Assembly (NCBI RefSeq): GCF_036002945.1
Contig: NZ_CP108529.1
Coordinates: 62,001-126,000 of the forward strand
Direction of reading: 5' to 3'
Origin: Streptomyces sp. NBC_01224
Lineage (GTDB): Bacteria; Actinomycetota; Actinomycetes; Streptomycetales; Streptomycetaceae
DNA length: 64,000 nt
The position numbers and the translations under genes were made by a program. Of this stretch, positions 53,677 through 63,354 are shown one piece after another; the first letter of the stretch is position 1; every line of letters begins with the position of its first letter. The notes beneath the pieces were generated by a model that was not told where the DNA came from, ran no database searches, and saw only the letters and a list, made by a program, of their open reading frames with translations.

Positions 53677-54689
53677 GGGAGTAGGCAGCGCGCTGATCAC
53701 GCCCGCCAACTTGGCCATCCTTATGTGGACTTTCACCAGCCCCGCGCGGACAACCGCGATCGCCATTTCCTCGACATCCGCCGGTGCCGGAATGGCTGCA
53801 GGCCCGGTGTTGGCAGGGTTGCTTCTCGACCATTTCTGGCGGGGCTCGGTCTTTCTGGTCAATGTCCCGGTCGTGGCGCTGGCGTTAGTCGGGATTGCTC
53901 CTCTTTTCTATGACCGCCGCCACCTTCTACAACGCGTTCTACCTGCAGGGCGCACGCGGCTTTTCGCCGATGGAGGCGGGCTTGGCCAGTCTCCCGACCG
54001 CGCTCGGTGCCATCCTGGGGGCGCCCCTTGGCGCACGTCTGGTTCGCCGCTGGTCGCTATACCCTGTCACCGCACCAGCGCTCACCGTGGCGGCGCCGGC
54101 CATGGGCGCGTACGGGTTCCTCGGGCTGCAAACCCCACTCATCTGGATCGAGATCCTGTTGTTGGTCCAGGGCCTCTCAATCGGCATGGTGATCGGCCCA
54201 GTGACGGCAGCATTGATCAGCTCCCTGCCGTTGGAACGGGCCGGTGCCGGGTCGGCCGTCACCAACACCGTGCCCGAGACCGGCAGCGTGATCGGGATCG
54301 CGGTTGGCGGCACGATCATGTCGATCGTGTATCGGCGCGTGATCGAACCCTCGTTGAGCGATGTGCCCGGGCCGGTGCAGGACCGGGCGCGGGTTTCCGC
54401 CGAACAGGCCCGGCATGTCGCCACCGCGATCCACCGGCCCACTCTTGCGCACGCTGCCGATGATGCGTTTATTCACGCTATGCACGTCGGCGCGGCCTGG
54501 ATCATGCTCATCGCACTCTTCGGAGCAGCTGTGCTTGCGATTGCCTTGCGTCCTGTCGGAAAGCCCACGGGGCCGGTAGAGGAGCCGGACTACGATCGAG
54601 GAGGCAGCCGATCCGCGACTGGGGCGCCCCCTCATTCCGGGGCCGATAACCAACCCGCTCATGAGGGCGATGACGTGGGCAGCCACTGA
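53675..54689 (+). pseudogene. MFS (DHA2-type) drug transporter, truncated and with internal deletion
   Basis: 53675-53905 reads GVGSALITPANLAILMWTFT and FWRGSVFLVNVPVVALALVG (segments 4-6). At 53905 the sequence jumps into a new frame at LLFSMTAATFYNAFYLQGAR (segment 9) and runs on through GLASLPTALGAILGAPLGAR and DAFIHAMHVGAAWIMLIALF to a normal end at 54689. The first three segments and about 150 central residues are missing. It lies entirely between two inverted copies of one IS end. Confidence 0.8.
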
Positions 54690-54729
54690 CACACTGAGGT
54701 GTTCTCAGTAACGCGACGTAGGAAGCATG

Positions 54730-55026
54730 ATGACTACGAGAACGCCGGACCCGGTCTCCACCACCCGGTCGAGAATCCCAAGGACGGCGAACTCACCGAA
54801 GAACAATGGACGTTCAACGCCGTCGTCCGCGGCATCCACGTGGTCGCCGAACGCGCCAATGCCCTCCTCGAGGTCACCTTCAAGGCCCTGCGCCGCGTCA
54901 GCCTCGACCCCAAAGCGATCACCCGGATCGCCCGCGCCGCCCTGGTCCTGCTCCAGCTCGAACACGGCCACACCACATGAAAGTTGATCACGAACCGTCA
55001 CGAGACGTTACCGAGAAGGGCTCACT
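54730..55026 (+). pseudogene. IS5-type transposase C-terminal fragment, right copy
   Basis: The plus strand reads LTEEQWTFNAVVRGIHVVAE, RANALLEVTFKALRRVSLDP and ITRIARAALVLLQLEHGHTT, the C-terminus of an IS5-type DDE_4 transposase, then the 39-bp terminus. The catalytic N-terminal part is absent. It faces right, opposite to the left copy at 53543-53676. Confidence 0.7.
54986..55024. repeat. 39-bp IS end, inverted with 53543-53581
   Basis: Outer end of the right-hand fragment; 38 of 39 bases complementary to the left arm. See the left arm entry. Confidence 0.8.
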
Positions 55027-55043
55027 GAGTATCCGTCAGATCT

Positions 55044-55643
55044 CTACACGCCACCTGGCGAACATTTCAGAGGTTGATCGACTTCGGGGACGGACGCCAG
55101 ACCGGTCACGGACAGAATCGCCTCGACTGTCTCTTCAACCGTCAGGGCAGTGTTGTCGATCCAGGTTCCCTGCTGCCCGAGCTCGGAGCGCATCGCCTCA
55201 TCCAGGGGCGACCAGTCCGTGGTCAAGACCTTCTCCCGCGCCTGGTTGCGCTGCCACGCGACCGCCGGGCCGGGAGCCAGGATGACGATGTGGAGCGGCA
55301 CTGCCGCCAGCGTCGTGCGGTAGAAGTCAAGGTGGGCATGGCGGACCACAACATCATCGAGCACGGGGATGAAGCTCGCTCGCGCGAAGCTGTCCGCCAA
55401 AAGGCACGCGTTGCGAGCCCGCAGGAAGATCTGCCGGTCGGCTTCCGCGTTTTCGGCCGACGAGGGCCATTGCCCACCGCTGACGATCATCAACTGGAGT
55501 GCGTCCACCTCAATATGGGCCGACATCCGGAGCCGGCCGGCCAGCGCGGCAGCCACCGTGGTCTTCCCACTCCCAGGGATGCCGGTCAGCAGGACAGCCC
55601 CGGCGGCCGACTCACGGTCGATGGGTACCGGATTCACACTCAT
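55044..55643 (-). CDS. P-loop kinase-like ATPase
   Basis: 199 residues from ATG 55643. The Walker A is LLTGIPGSGKTTVAAAL (residue ~20), with a later DDVVVRHAHLDFYRTTL and a lid-like HIVILAPGPAVAWQRNQARE. The size and pattern resemble small nucleoside/shikimate-kinase-like or chloramphenicol-phosphotransferase-like proteins (AAA_33/zeta-like). The phosphate acceptor is unknown. It follows the IS remnant immediately, without visible damage. Confidence 0.8.
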   Translation of the reverse strand: MSVNPVPIDRESAAGAVLLTGIPGSGKTTVAAALAGRLRMSAHIEVDALQLMIVSGGQWPSSAENAEADRQIFLRARNACLLADSFARASFIPVLDDVVVRHAHLDFYRTTLAAVPLHIVILAPGPAVAWQRNQAREKVLTTDWSPLDEAMRSELGQQGTWIDNTALTVEETVEAILSVTGLASVPEVDQPLKCSPGGV

Positions 55644-55871
55644 GCGAGTTCTCCAAGCGCAGCGATCAGGACCCTGAGAGTACGCGTTGCCCCGTGATCC
55701 GCCGAGCCAGCGACTACTTGATGCACTTTCGACACACGCCCAGCAGCCAAGGGGGTGCATGCCATTGGGCCTGGCGTCGTGACCAGTCAGGAGCACAGAT
55801 GAGAAATAGCGTTGATTCCCTGGTGACCGGTCTGGATGCCGACTGGCTGGAGGCGGTGAGGATGCTCGGTT

Positions 55872-56345
55872 GTGTTGAAGGTGTCTGCGCGCGATCTGAT
55901 GCATGCGGACTTGACGTCGTGCGGGTGGTCAGGGTCTGAACAGCACTTGGCCGGCGTCGCGGAGCAGTTGGAGCGCGCCCGGCTCGGAGAGGTCGACTAC
56001 CTTGCGGTTTGCACTGCAACCGGAATTCCCGTGGCGAAGGATGGGATCGACTACCGCGTCAAGGAGGGTGTCGGCACTCTGTGGCAGCTTGCAGTCCATC
56101 CCGCATTGCAGTCCTGTGGGATCGGCACGTTCCTTGGGGACGCAGCGGAGCAACGCATCAGGAACCGCAGTCTGTCGCAGGCCGAGCTCGGCGTGGAGGA
56201 GAACAACCCCCGGGCTCGGGCAGCCCTACGATCGACTGGGCCATGTCTCCTTCGACCGTCAGCCGGACTTGTGGGACGAGCAAGCCCCAGATGGGTCGTT
56301 ACGCCGGTACGAAATGATGTGCACCTTGATACCCAAGGACCTCTC
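55872..56345 (+). pseudogene. GNAT acetyltransferase with a frameshift
   Basis: From TTG 55872: LKVSARDLMHADLTSCGWSG, LWQLAVHPALQSCGIGTFLG (acetyl-CoA loop QSCGIG), EQRIRNRSLSQAELGVEENN and PRARA. Near 56222 one indel moves the rest to another frame (YDRLGHVSFDRQPDLWDEQA, RRYEMMCTLIPKDL). A nearly complete acetyltransferase, broken near its end. Confidence 0.7.
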
Positions 56346-56419
56346 CTGGGTTCAGCCACCTCCGTCGACGAACGCCGGAGCGGACGGCTTCCGGTCGCTC
56401 CAGGTCAAGACGCCGGGAA

Positions 56420-56559
56420 CGGCGCACCCGGATCGCGGCTACACGCGAACCAGAGCGTTCCACCGGTCCGTTGGCTTCCTCTCACTGGAGGAGACGAATG
56501 ACCTCTGGCCGGGAAACCCATGCCTGATCACGGTGAAGTGGCCGGCGCTCCAGTCCTGA
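56420..56559 (+). pseudogene. Second GNAT C-terminal fragment
   Basis: In the same frame as the tail of the preceding pseudogene: YTRTRAFHRSVGFLSLEETN, DLWPGNPCLITVKWPALQS and a stop. This is the end of another GNAT (R-x-F-x-x-x-G-F pattern) and cannot belong to the first, which already has its own end. Confidence 0.5.
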
Positions 56560-56726
56560 CTCTGTGCCGAGCCACAGGATGCTCGCGTCCAGGATAGGGG
56601 CGGAGCCAAGCAGGGGTGCTTTGTTGACTGTGCGTAGTGCTCCGCGGGCGGCGGGTCGCCCGGCATGGCACGCGCGCCTGGACGACATCCACTCATTGCC
56701 GCCCCAGCTGCTGCCGGCGTGCTGTC

Positions 56727-57689
56727 TCACAACCAGCCGCGGCGGGCTGCGATCACTCCGGCCTGGAAGCGGTTGGCGGCGCCGAGGAGGTCGTGCAGGC
56801 GGCTGATGCGGCGGCGCATGGTGCGGACGGACCAGCCGAGCTGGCGGGCTATCGCCTCGTCCTTGAGGCCGCTGACCAGGAGGGTGAGCACGAGTCGGTC
56901 CTCCTCGCCGAGGGGGTCCTCGGCGGGGGCGTTCAGGGGCAGGGCCTGCTTCCAGCACATTTCCCAGTAGCCGGTGAGGGCATCGAGCAGGGTGGACGGG
57001 CGGATCACCGCGGCGCGGACGTCGTTGAGGTCGAGGGAGAGCGGCATCAGGGCGAGCTTGCGGTCGGCGATGGCGAGTTTGATGCCCAGGCCGGGCAGGA
57101 CGCGGGCCTGTTCGCCGTGCCGGACCAGCTCGCGGATGTCGTCGAGGACGCCCGGCCATTCCAGGGCCTCGGGGGCGTAGACCGCGCGGTACCGTACGCC
57201 GCGGCCGAGCGCCGTCGCCTCCACCGGGTTGGAGGTGGTCAGGGCGTACGGCGGCCGGTCCAGGGTCATCACGTCCTCGTGGGCCTCCTGCTGAAGGCGG
57301 ACGAACCAGCGGCCGAGCGCCTCGCTGCCGGTGGTGATCTCCACCTCGTCCTCATAGGTCGCGCCGGTGCGCGCGGCGGCGAACAGCCGGGACAGCTCGT
57401 CGGCCGCCGAACGGACCCGCTCCAGCTCATTGCTTCTGGCCCGCACCAACGCCTCGACGGCGGCGCCCGGCTCGATCGCGGCGTACCGGCGGCGGGAGCC
57501 GGCGAGCCGGCCGACCAGCCCGTGGTCGCGGAGCCGGTCCAGCGCCCTGGCGACGCGCTCGGCCGAACAGTCGAGATCCGCGGTGAGTTCGGCAGGCGCC
57601 GCCGTCCGCCGGGTCAGAACGGCGCGGTAGACGCTCTCGTCGAACGGATCGATGCCTGCCGCAGTGAGTTGCGGTGTCTCGGGAGTCAT
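56727..57689 (-). CDS. HTH regulator with TrmB-like N-terminus and LuxR-like C-terminus
   Basis: 320 residues from ATG 57689. The N-terminal part (TAAPAELTADLDCSAERVAR, then ALDRLRDHGLVGRL) is a TrmB-type winged helix. The C-terminal part (LLVSGLKDEAIARQLGWSVR, then TMRRRISRLHDLLGA) is a LuxR-type helix-turn-helix. It is divergent from the subtilase gene with a 91-bp gap; such pairs recur in Streptomyces, so it is a likely regulator of that protease. Confidence 0.88.
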   Translation of the reverse strand: MTPETPQLTAAGIDPFDESVYRAVLTRRTAAPAELTADLDCSAERVARALDRLRDHGLVGRLAGSRRRYAAIEPGAAVEALVRARSNELERVRSAADELSRLFAAARTGATYEDEVEITTGSEALGRWFVRLQQEAHEDVMTLDRPPYALTTSNPVEATALGRGVRYRAVYAPEALEWPGVLDDIRELVRHGEQARVLPGLGIKLAIADRKLALMPLSLDLNDVRAAVIRPSTLLDALTGYWEMCWKQALPLNAPAEDPLGEEDRLVLTLLVSGLKDEAIARQLGWSVRTMRRRISRLHDLLGAANRFQAGVIAARRGWL

Positions 57690-57780
57690 GGACGGATGGT
57701 GGCCCAATTGTGCCAGCGGCAGCAATGGGCCACGAAGATCAGTTGTGCGGCAAGTGCCCTCACCACTAGGACTTTTACGC

Positions 57781-60700
57781 ATGGCAATGAAGTCACGAAG
57801 ATCGCGTCATGCCGCCCTCGCCGCCGTTGTTCTCGCCGGCACGTTGGCGGCGACACCGGGTGCCGCCAACGCGTCCACGCCCGACCCGTCGCAACGAGTG
57901 CTCGTCGAACTGTCCGGGAACCCAGCGGTCACCGCCGCGCCCGGTGGATCGCTGCTGTCCGCCGAGGCCGCCCGCGGCGTCGGCGCCGCCCGCCGCGCGC
58001 TCGACGCGCGCCAGGAGACGTTCCTCGGCTCGGCGAAGAGCGCCGGGCTGCACCCTTCGGCGACCCGCAAACTGGGCCTGCTCATCGATGCCGTGGCAAT
58101 GACGGTGCCCGCGTCCGAGGTGAGGCGGCTGTCCTCGCTGCCGGGCGTCACCGCCGTCCGCCCCGACACCCGGGTGCTGACGAAGACGGACGTGAGCGTG
58201 CCGCTGATCGGCGCACCCGGCGTCTGGCAGCGCAAGGACCCGGCCGGAGAACGCGTCACCGGCAAGGGGACCACCGTCGCGATCCTGGACAGCGGCGTGG
58301 ACTACACCCACCCCGACCTGGGCGGCGGACTCGGCAAGGGGCACAAGGTCGTCGGCGGGCACGACTTCGTCAACGGTGACGAGGACCCGATGGACGACAA
58401 CGGCCACGGCACCCACGTCGCCGGCATCGTCGCGGGCAAGGCGGCTGAGAAGGGCGGCATCACCGGCGTGGCGCCCGGCGCGAATCTGCTGGCCTACAAG
58501 GTGATGGACGCCGACGGCTCCGGCTACACGTCGGACATCATCGCCGGAATCGAGGCGGCCTCCGATCCGGCCAACCCGCACCGCGCCGATGTCATCAACA
58601 TGAGCCTCGGCAGCCCGGGCGACGGCACCGACCCGCTGGGCCGCGCCGCGACCGCGGCCGTACAAGCCGGTGTGGTCGTGGTGGCCGCAGCCGGCAACGA
58701 CGGACCGGGCACGGGTACGGTCAGCAGCCCCGCAACGGCCGACGGCGTGGTCGCGGTCGGCGCGTCGACAAGCAATCTGAGGCTGCCCAGCGCCTATCTG
58801 GCCGGCAAGAAACCCGAGTTGATCCAGACCTACCGCGGCATCCTGTCCGCGAACCCGCCGGAGCACCCCGTCACGGCGCCGCTCGTCGATGTCGGCGAGG
58901 GCACCGCCGAGGACTGGAAGCGGGTCGGCGACGTACGCGGAAAGATCGTACGGGCGCAGATGCTCATCGCCTCCGACGCCCGGTACCTGACGGCGAACGC
59001 CGTGGAGTGGGCGAAGGAGGCGGAGAAGCGCGGCGCGATCGGCGTGCTGGCCGGCCTGCCCTCCAACGACGGCCCGGTGTTCGTCGCCGGAGCACCGGAA
59101 GAGGTTCGGCCGCCGGAGGTGAACCCTGAGCCGGGAGTGGCCCAGGTGCCGTCCCCGTCCGCGCGGATCGACGCCTCCGGCGACTCGCTGCGCATGGACC
59201 ACCTGGCGGTCATGGGCATCGACTCGACCCAGTACACGGAGTTGAGCGCCCGACTCGCCGCCGGGAAGGTCTCGGTGACGCTGCGCGGCACCGACACGAC
59301 CGACCGGATCGCCTCGTTCTCCTCACGCGGTCCCGCACAGGGCTTCGGTTTGAAGCCCGATCTGGTCGCACCGGGCGTGGAGATCCGCTCCACCGTGCCC
59401 AAGGCACTTTACGGGCCCGGCGAGTACCGCATGTCGGGCACATCGATGGCGACCCCGCACGTCGCCGGCGCTGCGGCCCTGCTGCGCCAGCTGCATCCCG
59501 GCCGGGCACCTGCCGAGATCAAGGCCGCGTTGGTCGGCACCGCGAAGCCGCTGAGCGGCAGCGGGCCCACGACGCAGGGCTCGGGCCGGCTCGATGTGGC
59601 CGCAGCCGCCTCGGCCACGGTCAGCGCCTCGCCGGCGTCGGTGTCGTTCGGACTCGCCGATCTGTCCCGGCGTCACGTCGGCGGCATCGCGAAGGTGACG
59701 CTGCGGAACTCCGGCAAGCGGCCGGTCGCGACCTCGCTGCGGACCGACGGTCCGGCCACGGTCTCGGCGAAGCGGGTCACCGTACCGGCCGGGGGGACCG
59801 CGACCGTCACGGTCTCGATGCGCGTCGCCCGACCGGCGGCCGACACCGAGATCAGCGGCCGTCTCACGGCTACTCCCGACCGGGGACCGGCGATCAGGGT
59901 GCCCTATCTGCTCGCCGTCCGGTATCTGGCCGTCCAGGCCGCACCCGACCCGAGCGACGGTCGCTCGACCGTGCACATCGCCCCGCCCACCCGGCTGGCC
60001 GCACCCCCGGTCGTCACCGTCACTCCGCCTCGCGGCAAGTCCGTCGACGTCACTTCCACGCTCGATCCCGCCAGCGGCTACTACCGGGCCGAGGTGACCG
60101 GCAGCGTGGCCGGTGCCTACCGGGTCTCGGTACGCGGCACCGCCGACACCGGGCAGCGGCTCACCGGCGCCGGCGCCTTCGAGGTCACCCCGGTCGACAG
60201 CCGCGGGGACCGCTGGGAGCCGGTCGGCCCCAACAGCGAGGCCGGTTCGGTCGCCCTCTCGCCGAGTCGGCCGAAGCAGGCCGTCCTCACCCAGTACCAG
60301 AAGGCGGCTCCCTGGCTGACCACCGACAACGGTGCCTCCTGGCGCCAGTTGGGCCGACTGCCCGTCGCGGACGGCACGGGTCCGCTCGTGGTGGACACGA
60401 AGAATCCCGACCGCTGGTGGTACGCCGTGAACAGCGTTCACGACGGCAGTCGGCGGGGCGCCATCCTGCGCACCGATGACAACGGGCGGACCTGGCGCAC
60501 GCTCGACGTCCCGGACACCCGCATCGTGGCGCTCGCCGCCGATGAACGGACCCGCACCCTGGTCGCGGTCACCTCGGACGCACTGCTGGTCAGCACAGAC
60601 GCGGGCGACCACTGGACGACGTATCCGACCGGCGTCACCGGCGGCATCACCGCCGCCGCCGTCACCGGTGACACCCTCTATATGACGACCTATCACGGCG

Positions 60701-62010
60701 TCTGGGCCCGCTCCGGCATCGGCTCGGGCAACCCCGGCGAGGCACGCCTGCTCTTCGCCCCGTCCGGCGGGGGCGTCGGCGGGCTGGCAGCCGACTCCTC
60801 GGTCGTGGCGGTGTATGTCCCGGGCCGGGGAGTTGTCGGTTCCCGTGACGGCGGGGAGACCTGGACCACCCTGCTCTCCATGACGGACGGCGGCCTCCGC
60901 CTGACCGTCTCGGGTGACGACCTGTACCTGAGCACGGTGTCCGGCAGCGGCCGCCTCAGCCGCGACCACGGTCGGACGTGGACCACGGTCGCCGCGCCGT
61001 CGCGCGCAGCGCTACCGATGGACTACGACCGTTGGGCCGACGGTTCCGTCACCGTCTCCAGCGAGCAGGACGGTCTCTACCGGGGTGCCGCGGATGGCAC
61101 CGGATATCGGCGGATCGGCGTCCAGGGACTGACCGTCAACGATCTCGCCGTCAGTGACGGCCATCTGCTCGCCGCCACCGACAGCTCGGTCTACCGCACC
61201 GCCCTTCCCGTCGCGAGCCCGGAATGGGGCCGGTCGGGCGGCGAGGGCATGAGGGGCGTGACTGTCCCGCAACTTGCCGTGTCGGCCAAAGATCCGAAGG
61301 TGATCTGGAAGGTGCGGCGCACCGCGTTCGGCTCATTCACCGTCGAGCGCAGCGGCGACGGCGGTGCCACCTGGGAGAAGAGGGGCAGTTCGGCGGAGGT
61401 GCCGACCGCGCTCCTGGTCCACCCCGCCGACCCGAACCGGGTCATGGTCAGCTTCCGAAGCCTTCTGGGCCAGGGGCTGTTCGCCACCAGTGACGGCGGC
61501 ACGACGTGGAAGAACCTCTACCACGAACGCTCCTTCGACACCATCGCGGGCGACCCCGCAAACCCGCTGCGCCTGTGGCTCGGCAACACCGCCGGTCTCT
61601 ACCGGTCCGACGACGGCGGGGTGACCGTCACCAAGGTCGCCGACGGCCCGGTGACCGCGATCGACCTCGACGGACGGCGCCTGGTCATCGGCGGTGAGAG
61701 TGTCCGCGTCAGCACCGACGGCGGCCGGACCTTCCGCACCGCGGACACCGGCGCTCTCGCGATCCATGTCTCCGACCTGCTCCGGGTCAAGGACACGCTC
61801 TACGCGGCCACCACCAGCTCCAGGGCCAGCGGCCTCCTGCAAGGCGGCCGCGGCGTACTGCGCAGCACCGACCACGGTCTGAGCTGGCACAACATCTCAA
61901 CCGGCCTACAGAACACCGACACCACCAAACTGGCCGCAAGCCCCGACGGCCGCACGCTCTACGTCGGCACCGTCGACGGCGGCGTGCACCGTCTCAACCT
62001 GCGCCACTGA
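57781..62010 (+). CDS. Secreted subtilisin-like (S8) protease with Asp-box repeats
   Basis: 1409 residues from ATG 57781 (ATG 57787 is also possible). A Sec signal (HAALAAVVLAGTLAATPGAA) precedes an inhibitor-I9-like propeptide. The catalytic triad is D170 (VAILDSGVDYTHPDL), H209 (NGHGTHVAGIVAG) and S555 (GTSMATPHVAG). A PA domain is inserted around residues 360-480. A fibronectin-like part follows the catalytic domain, and the last ~600 residues carry about ten S/T-x-D-x-G-x-T-W Asp-boxes (TTDNGASW, RTDDNGRTW, SRDGGETW, RSTDHGLSW...), suggesting a sortilin-like beta-propeller. Acts outside the cell. A 17-bp-stem terminator follows. Confidence 0.92.
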   Translation: MAMKSRRSRHAALAAVVLAGTLAATPGAANASTPDPSQRVLVELSGNPAVTAAPGGSLLSAEAARGVGAARRALDARQETFLGSAKSAGLHPSATRKLGLLIDAVAMTVPASEVRRLSSLPGVTAVRPDTRVLTKTDVSVPLIGAPGVWQRKDPAGERVTGKGTTVAILDSGVDYTHPDLGGGLGKGHKVVGGHDFVNGDEDPMDDNGHGTHVAGIVAGKAAEKGGITGVAPGANLLAYKVMDADGSGYTSDIIAGIEAASDPANPHRADVINMSLGSPGDGTDPLGRAATAAVQAGVVVVAAAGNDGPGTGTVSSPATADGVVAVGASTSNLRLPSAYLAGKKPELIQTYRGILSANPPEHPVTAPLVDVGEGTAEDWKRVGDVRGKIVRAQMLIASDARYLTANAVEWAKEAEKRGAIGVLAGLPSNDGPVFVAGAPEEVRPPEVNPEPGVAQVPSPSARIDASGDSLRMDHLAVMGIDSTQYTELSARLAAGKVSVTLRGTDTTDRIASFSSRGPAQGFGLKPDLVAPGVEIRSTVPKALYGPGEYRMSGTSMATPHVAGAAALLRQLHPGRAPAEIKAALVGTAKPLSGSGPTTQGSGRLDVAAAASATVSASPASVSFGLADLSRRHVGGIAKVTLRNSGKRPVATSLRTDGPATVSAKRVTVPAGGTATVTVSMRVARPAADTEISGRLTATPDRGPAIRVPYLLAVRYLAVQAAPDPSDGRSTVHIAPPTRLAAPPVVTVTPPRGKSVDVTSTLDPASGYYRAEVTGSVAGAYRVSVRGTADTGQRLTGAGAFEVTPVDSRGDRWEPVGPNSEAGSVALSPSRPKQAVLTQYQKAAPWLTTDNGASWRQLGRLPVADGTGPLVVDTKNPDRWWYAVNSVHDGSRRGAILRTDDNGRTWRTLDVPDTRIVALAADERTRTLVAVTSDALLVSTDAGDHWTTYPTGVTGGITAAAVTGDTLYMTTYHGVWARSGIGSGNPGEARLLFAPSGGGVGGLAADSSVVAVYVPGRGVVGSRDGGETWTTLLSMTDGGLRLTVSGDDLYLSTVSGSGRLSRDHGRTWTTVAAPSRAALPMDYDRWADGSVTVSSEQDGLYRGAADGTGYRRIGVQGLTVNDLAVSDGHLLAATDSSVYRTALPVASPEWGRSGGEGMRGVTVPQLAVSAKDPKVIWKVRRTAFGSFTVERSGDGGATWEKRGSSAEVPTALLVHPADPNRVMVSFRSLLGQGLFATSDGGTTWKNLYHERSFDTIAGDPANPLRLWLGNTAGLYRSDDGGVTVTKVADGPVTAIDLDGRRLVIGGESVRVSTDGGRTFRTADTGALAIHVSDLLRVKDTLYAATTSSRASGLLQGGRGVLRSTDHGLSWHNISTGLQNTDTTKLAASPDGRTLYVGTVDGGVHRLNLRH

Positions 62011-62017
62011 TCAATAC

Positions 62018-62060
62018 GGATCGGGCGCCCGGACGGAACCTCTGTCCGGGCGCCCGATCC
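62018..62060 (+). terminator. Strong terminator after the subtilase gene
   Basis: Perfect 17-bp stem (GGATCGGGCGCCCGGAC at 62018-62034 with its complement at 62044-62060) and a 9-nt loop, 8 nt after the stop. Confidence 0.9.
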
Positions 62061-62552
62061 ACGCGTTGACCCGGCCGGTGGATCAGCGCTACGACCACGA
62101 CGGCCGGGCCGCCCAGCGCGGGCGTATCGGGCCATTTGGCCTCGGAGGTGAAGCCGGGCACGGCCTGCATCATCGCCAATGTGACCAGCCTCTGTGGGCG
62201 GATCTGAGCTACCGGCAGCTGGAGCGCCGGGCCAACGCCGCGGAGAGGTGCTGACACAGAAGCGGCGTGCCTTCACGGGCTGCGCACCAAGCTGTGCGAC
62301 GACGTCGACGCCCTGGACAGCTACCTCCCGCCCCGCATCGCGGAGATGGCGCGCAAGTGGCCGACGCCCTCGAAGTGCCCCGGCCAGCCGCCGTGTGACG
62401 GGCGCCGCCTGCGGTCATGAGCGGGCGGCCGGGGAGATGCAGGGCACGGTGTACGCGGATACCCGCCGTAGCCCCGTCACCTCCGCGTGAATGCAGCAAC
62501 CCCATACGGGAGATCGGGTCGGCCGGCACCCGGGCCGGCCCGATCTCCAGGA
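62061..62552. other. No clear gene; two possible scraps
   Basis: One plus-strand frame near 62268-62365 reads LHGLRTKLCDDVDALDSYLP then PRIAEMARKWPT, which looks protein-like, but it is not supported on either side. I recognise no family. No repeat or RNA gene seen. Confidence 0.4.
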
Positions 62553-63131
62553 TCAGCGGCGGAGGGCGTATCGGGTCAGGCGGGAGCGGGCGGCCTGTTC
62601 GCTGATCCCGAGCGCCTGAGCGACGGTGTCCCACCGCGGCCCGTCCACGGTGTCAACGCTGAACGCGGCGTCCGTCGCCACCCACTCGGTAAGGCGTTCC
62701 AGGGCCGCGACGGCCCGGAGTGCGGCCAGCGGTTCATCGGCAACCAGAGCAGTGAGGCGCGTCTCAACCTGATCGAGGAGGGCGGTGAGGTCCGCGGGCA
62801 CGGGCACCGTGCGGGCTCGTACCTCGGTGATGTGGGTGTCCCAGTCGCCTTCCGGTCCGCTGGTGTCGGCCAGGTACGGGCGCCGGCGGTCGACGGTCTC
62901 CCAGTCGAGCGGGTAGCGGGCGCTGCCGCGCCAGCCACAGGAGCACGCACCGCGCAGTTCGGTGGCAAGCGGGGCGCCGAGCGTGCCGTCGTAGACCCAC
63001 CAGTCAACGCTCTGGTGCACCGTCGGCCCGCTCCCGGCATCGAAATACACCGGGCCCGGCTCCGTGCCATCGGCCAGCAGAACCCCGGGCCGCCCCTCAT
63101 GCTCTCTGCCGAACTCCTCGGTGTCCCACAT
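62553..63131 (-). CDS. Hypothetical protein with a C-terminal HTH-like segment
   Basis: 192 residues from ATG 63131, GAGGAG about 7 nt upstream. The N-terminal half ([37 protein letters not shown]) contains a C-x-C pair; the end ([20 protein letters not shown]) resembles a helix-turn-helix. Such proteins are scattered in Streptomyces; function unknown. Confidence 0.75.
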   Translation of the reverse strand: MWDTEEFGREHEGRPGVLLADGTEPGPVYFDAGSGPTVHQSVDWWVYDGTLGAPLATELRGACSCGWRGSARYPLDWETVDRRRPYLADTSGPEGDWDTHITEVRARTVPVPADLTALLDQVETRLTALVADEPLAALRAVAALERLTEWVATDAAFSVDTVDGPRWDTVAQALGISEQAARSRLTRYALRR

Positions 63132-63354
63132 GACGAACTCCTCCCTCACCGGCCGGAACACCGGTGACACTCGGACCGGCCCGGCGGCGGCGCACCGCAA
63201 GCTCAGCCCCCGTCGCGGACCCGGCCAGCTCACCCACGACCTTGCCCGAGCCGTACCAGGTCCGGCAGGCGAATACCCGAACCGGTGAACCGTCCGTCTC
63301 CGCTGGGCCGGCGGGACGCCGATGCGAGACGCGCCTCGAACCGGTACCAGGACA

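Noticed and set aside
59323-60969. 548-codon minus-strand frame inside the subtilase gene
   Set aside because: Typical open antisense frame of high-GC DNA; Gly/Arg/Ala biased, no domain, and the plus strand has a complete protease.
60300-61900. Regularly spaced repeats that might suggest a CRISPR or tandem array
   Set aside because: They are protein-level Asp-box repeats with varied DNA; no identical direct repeats with spacers.
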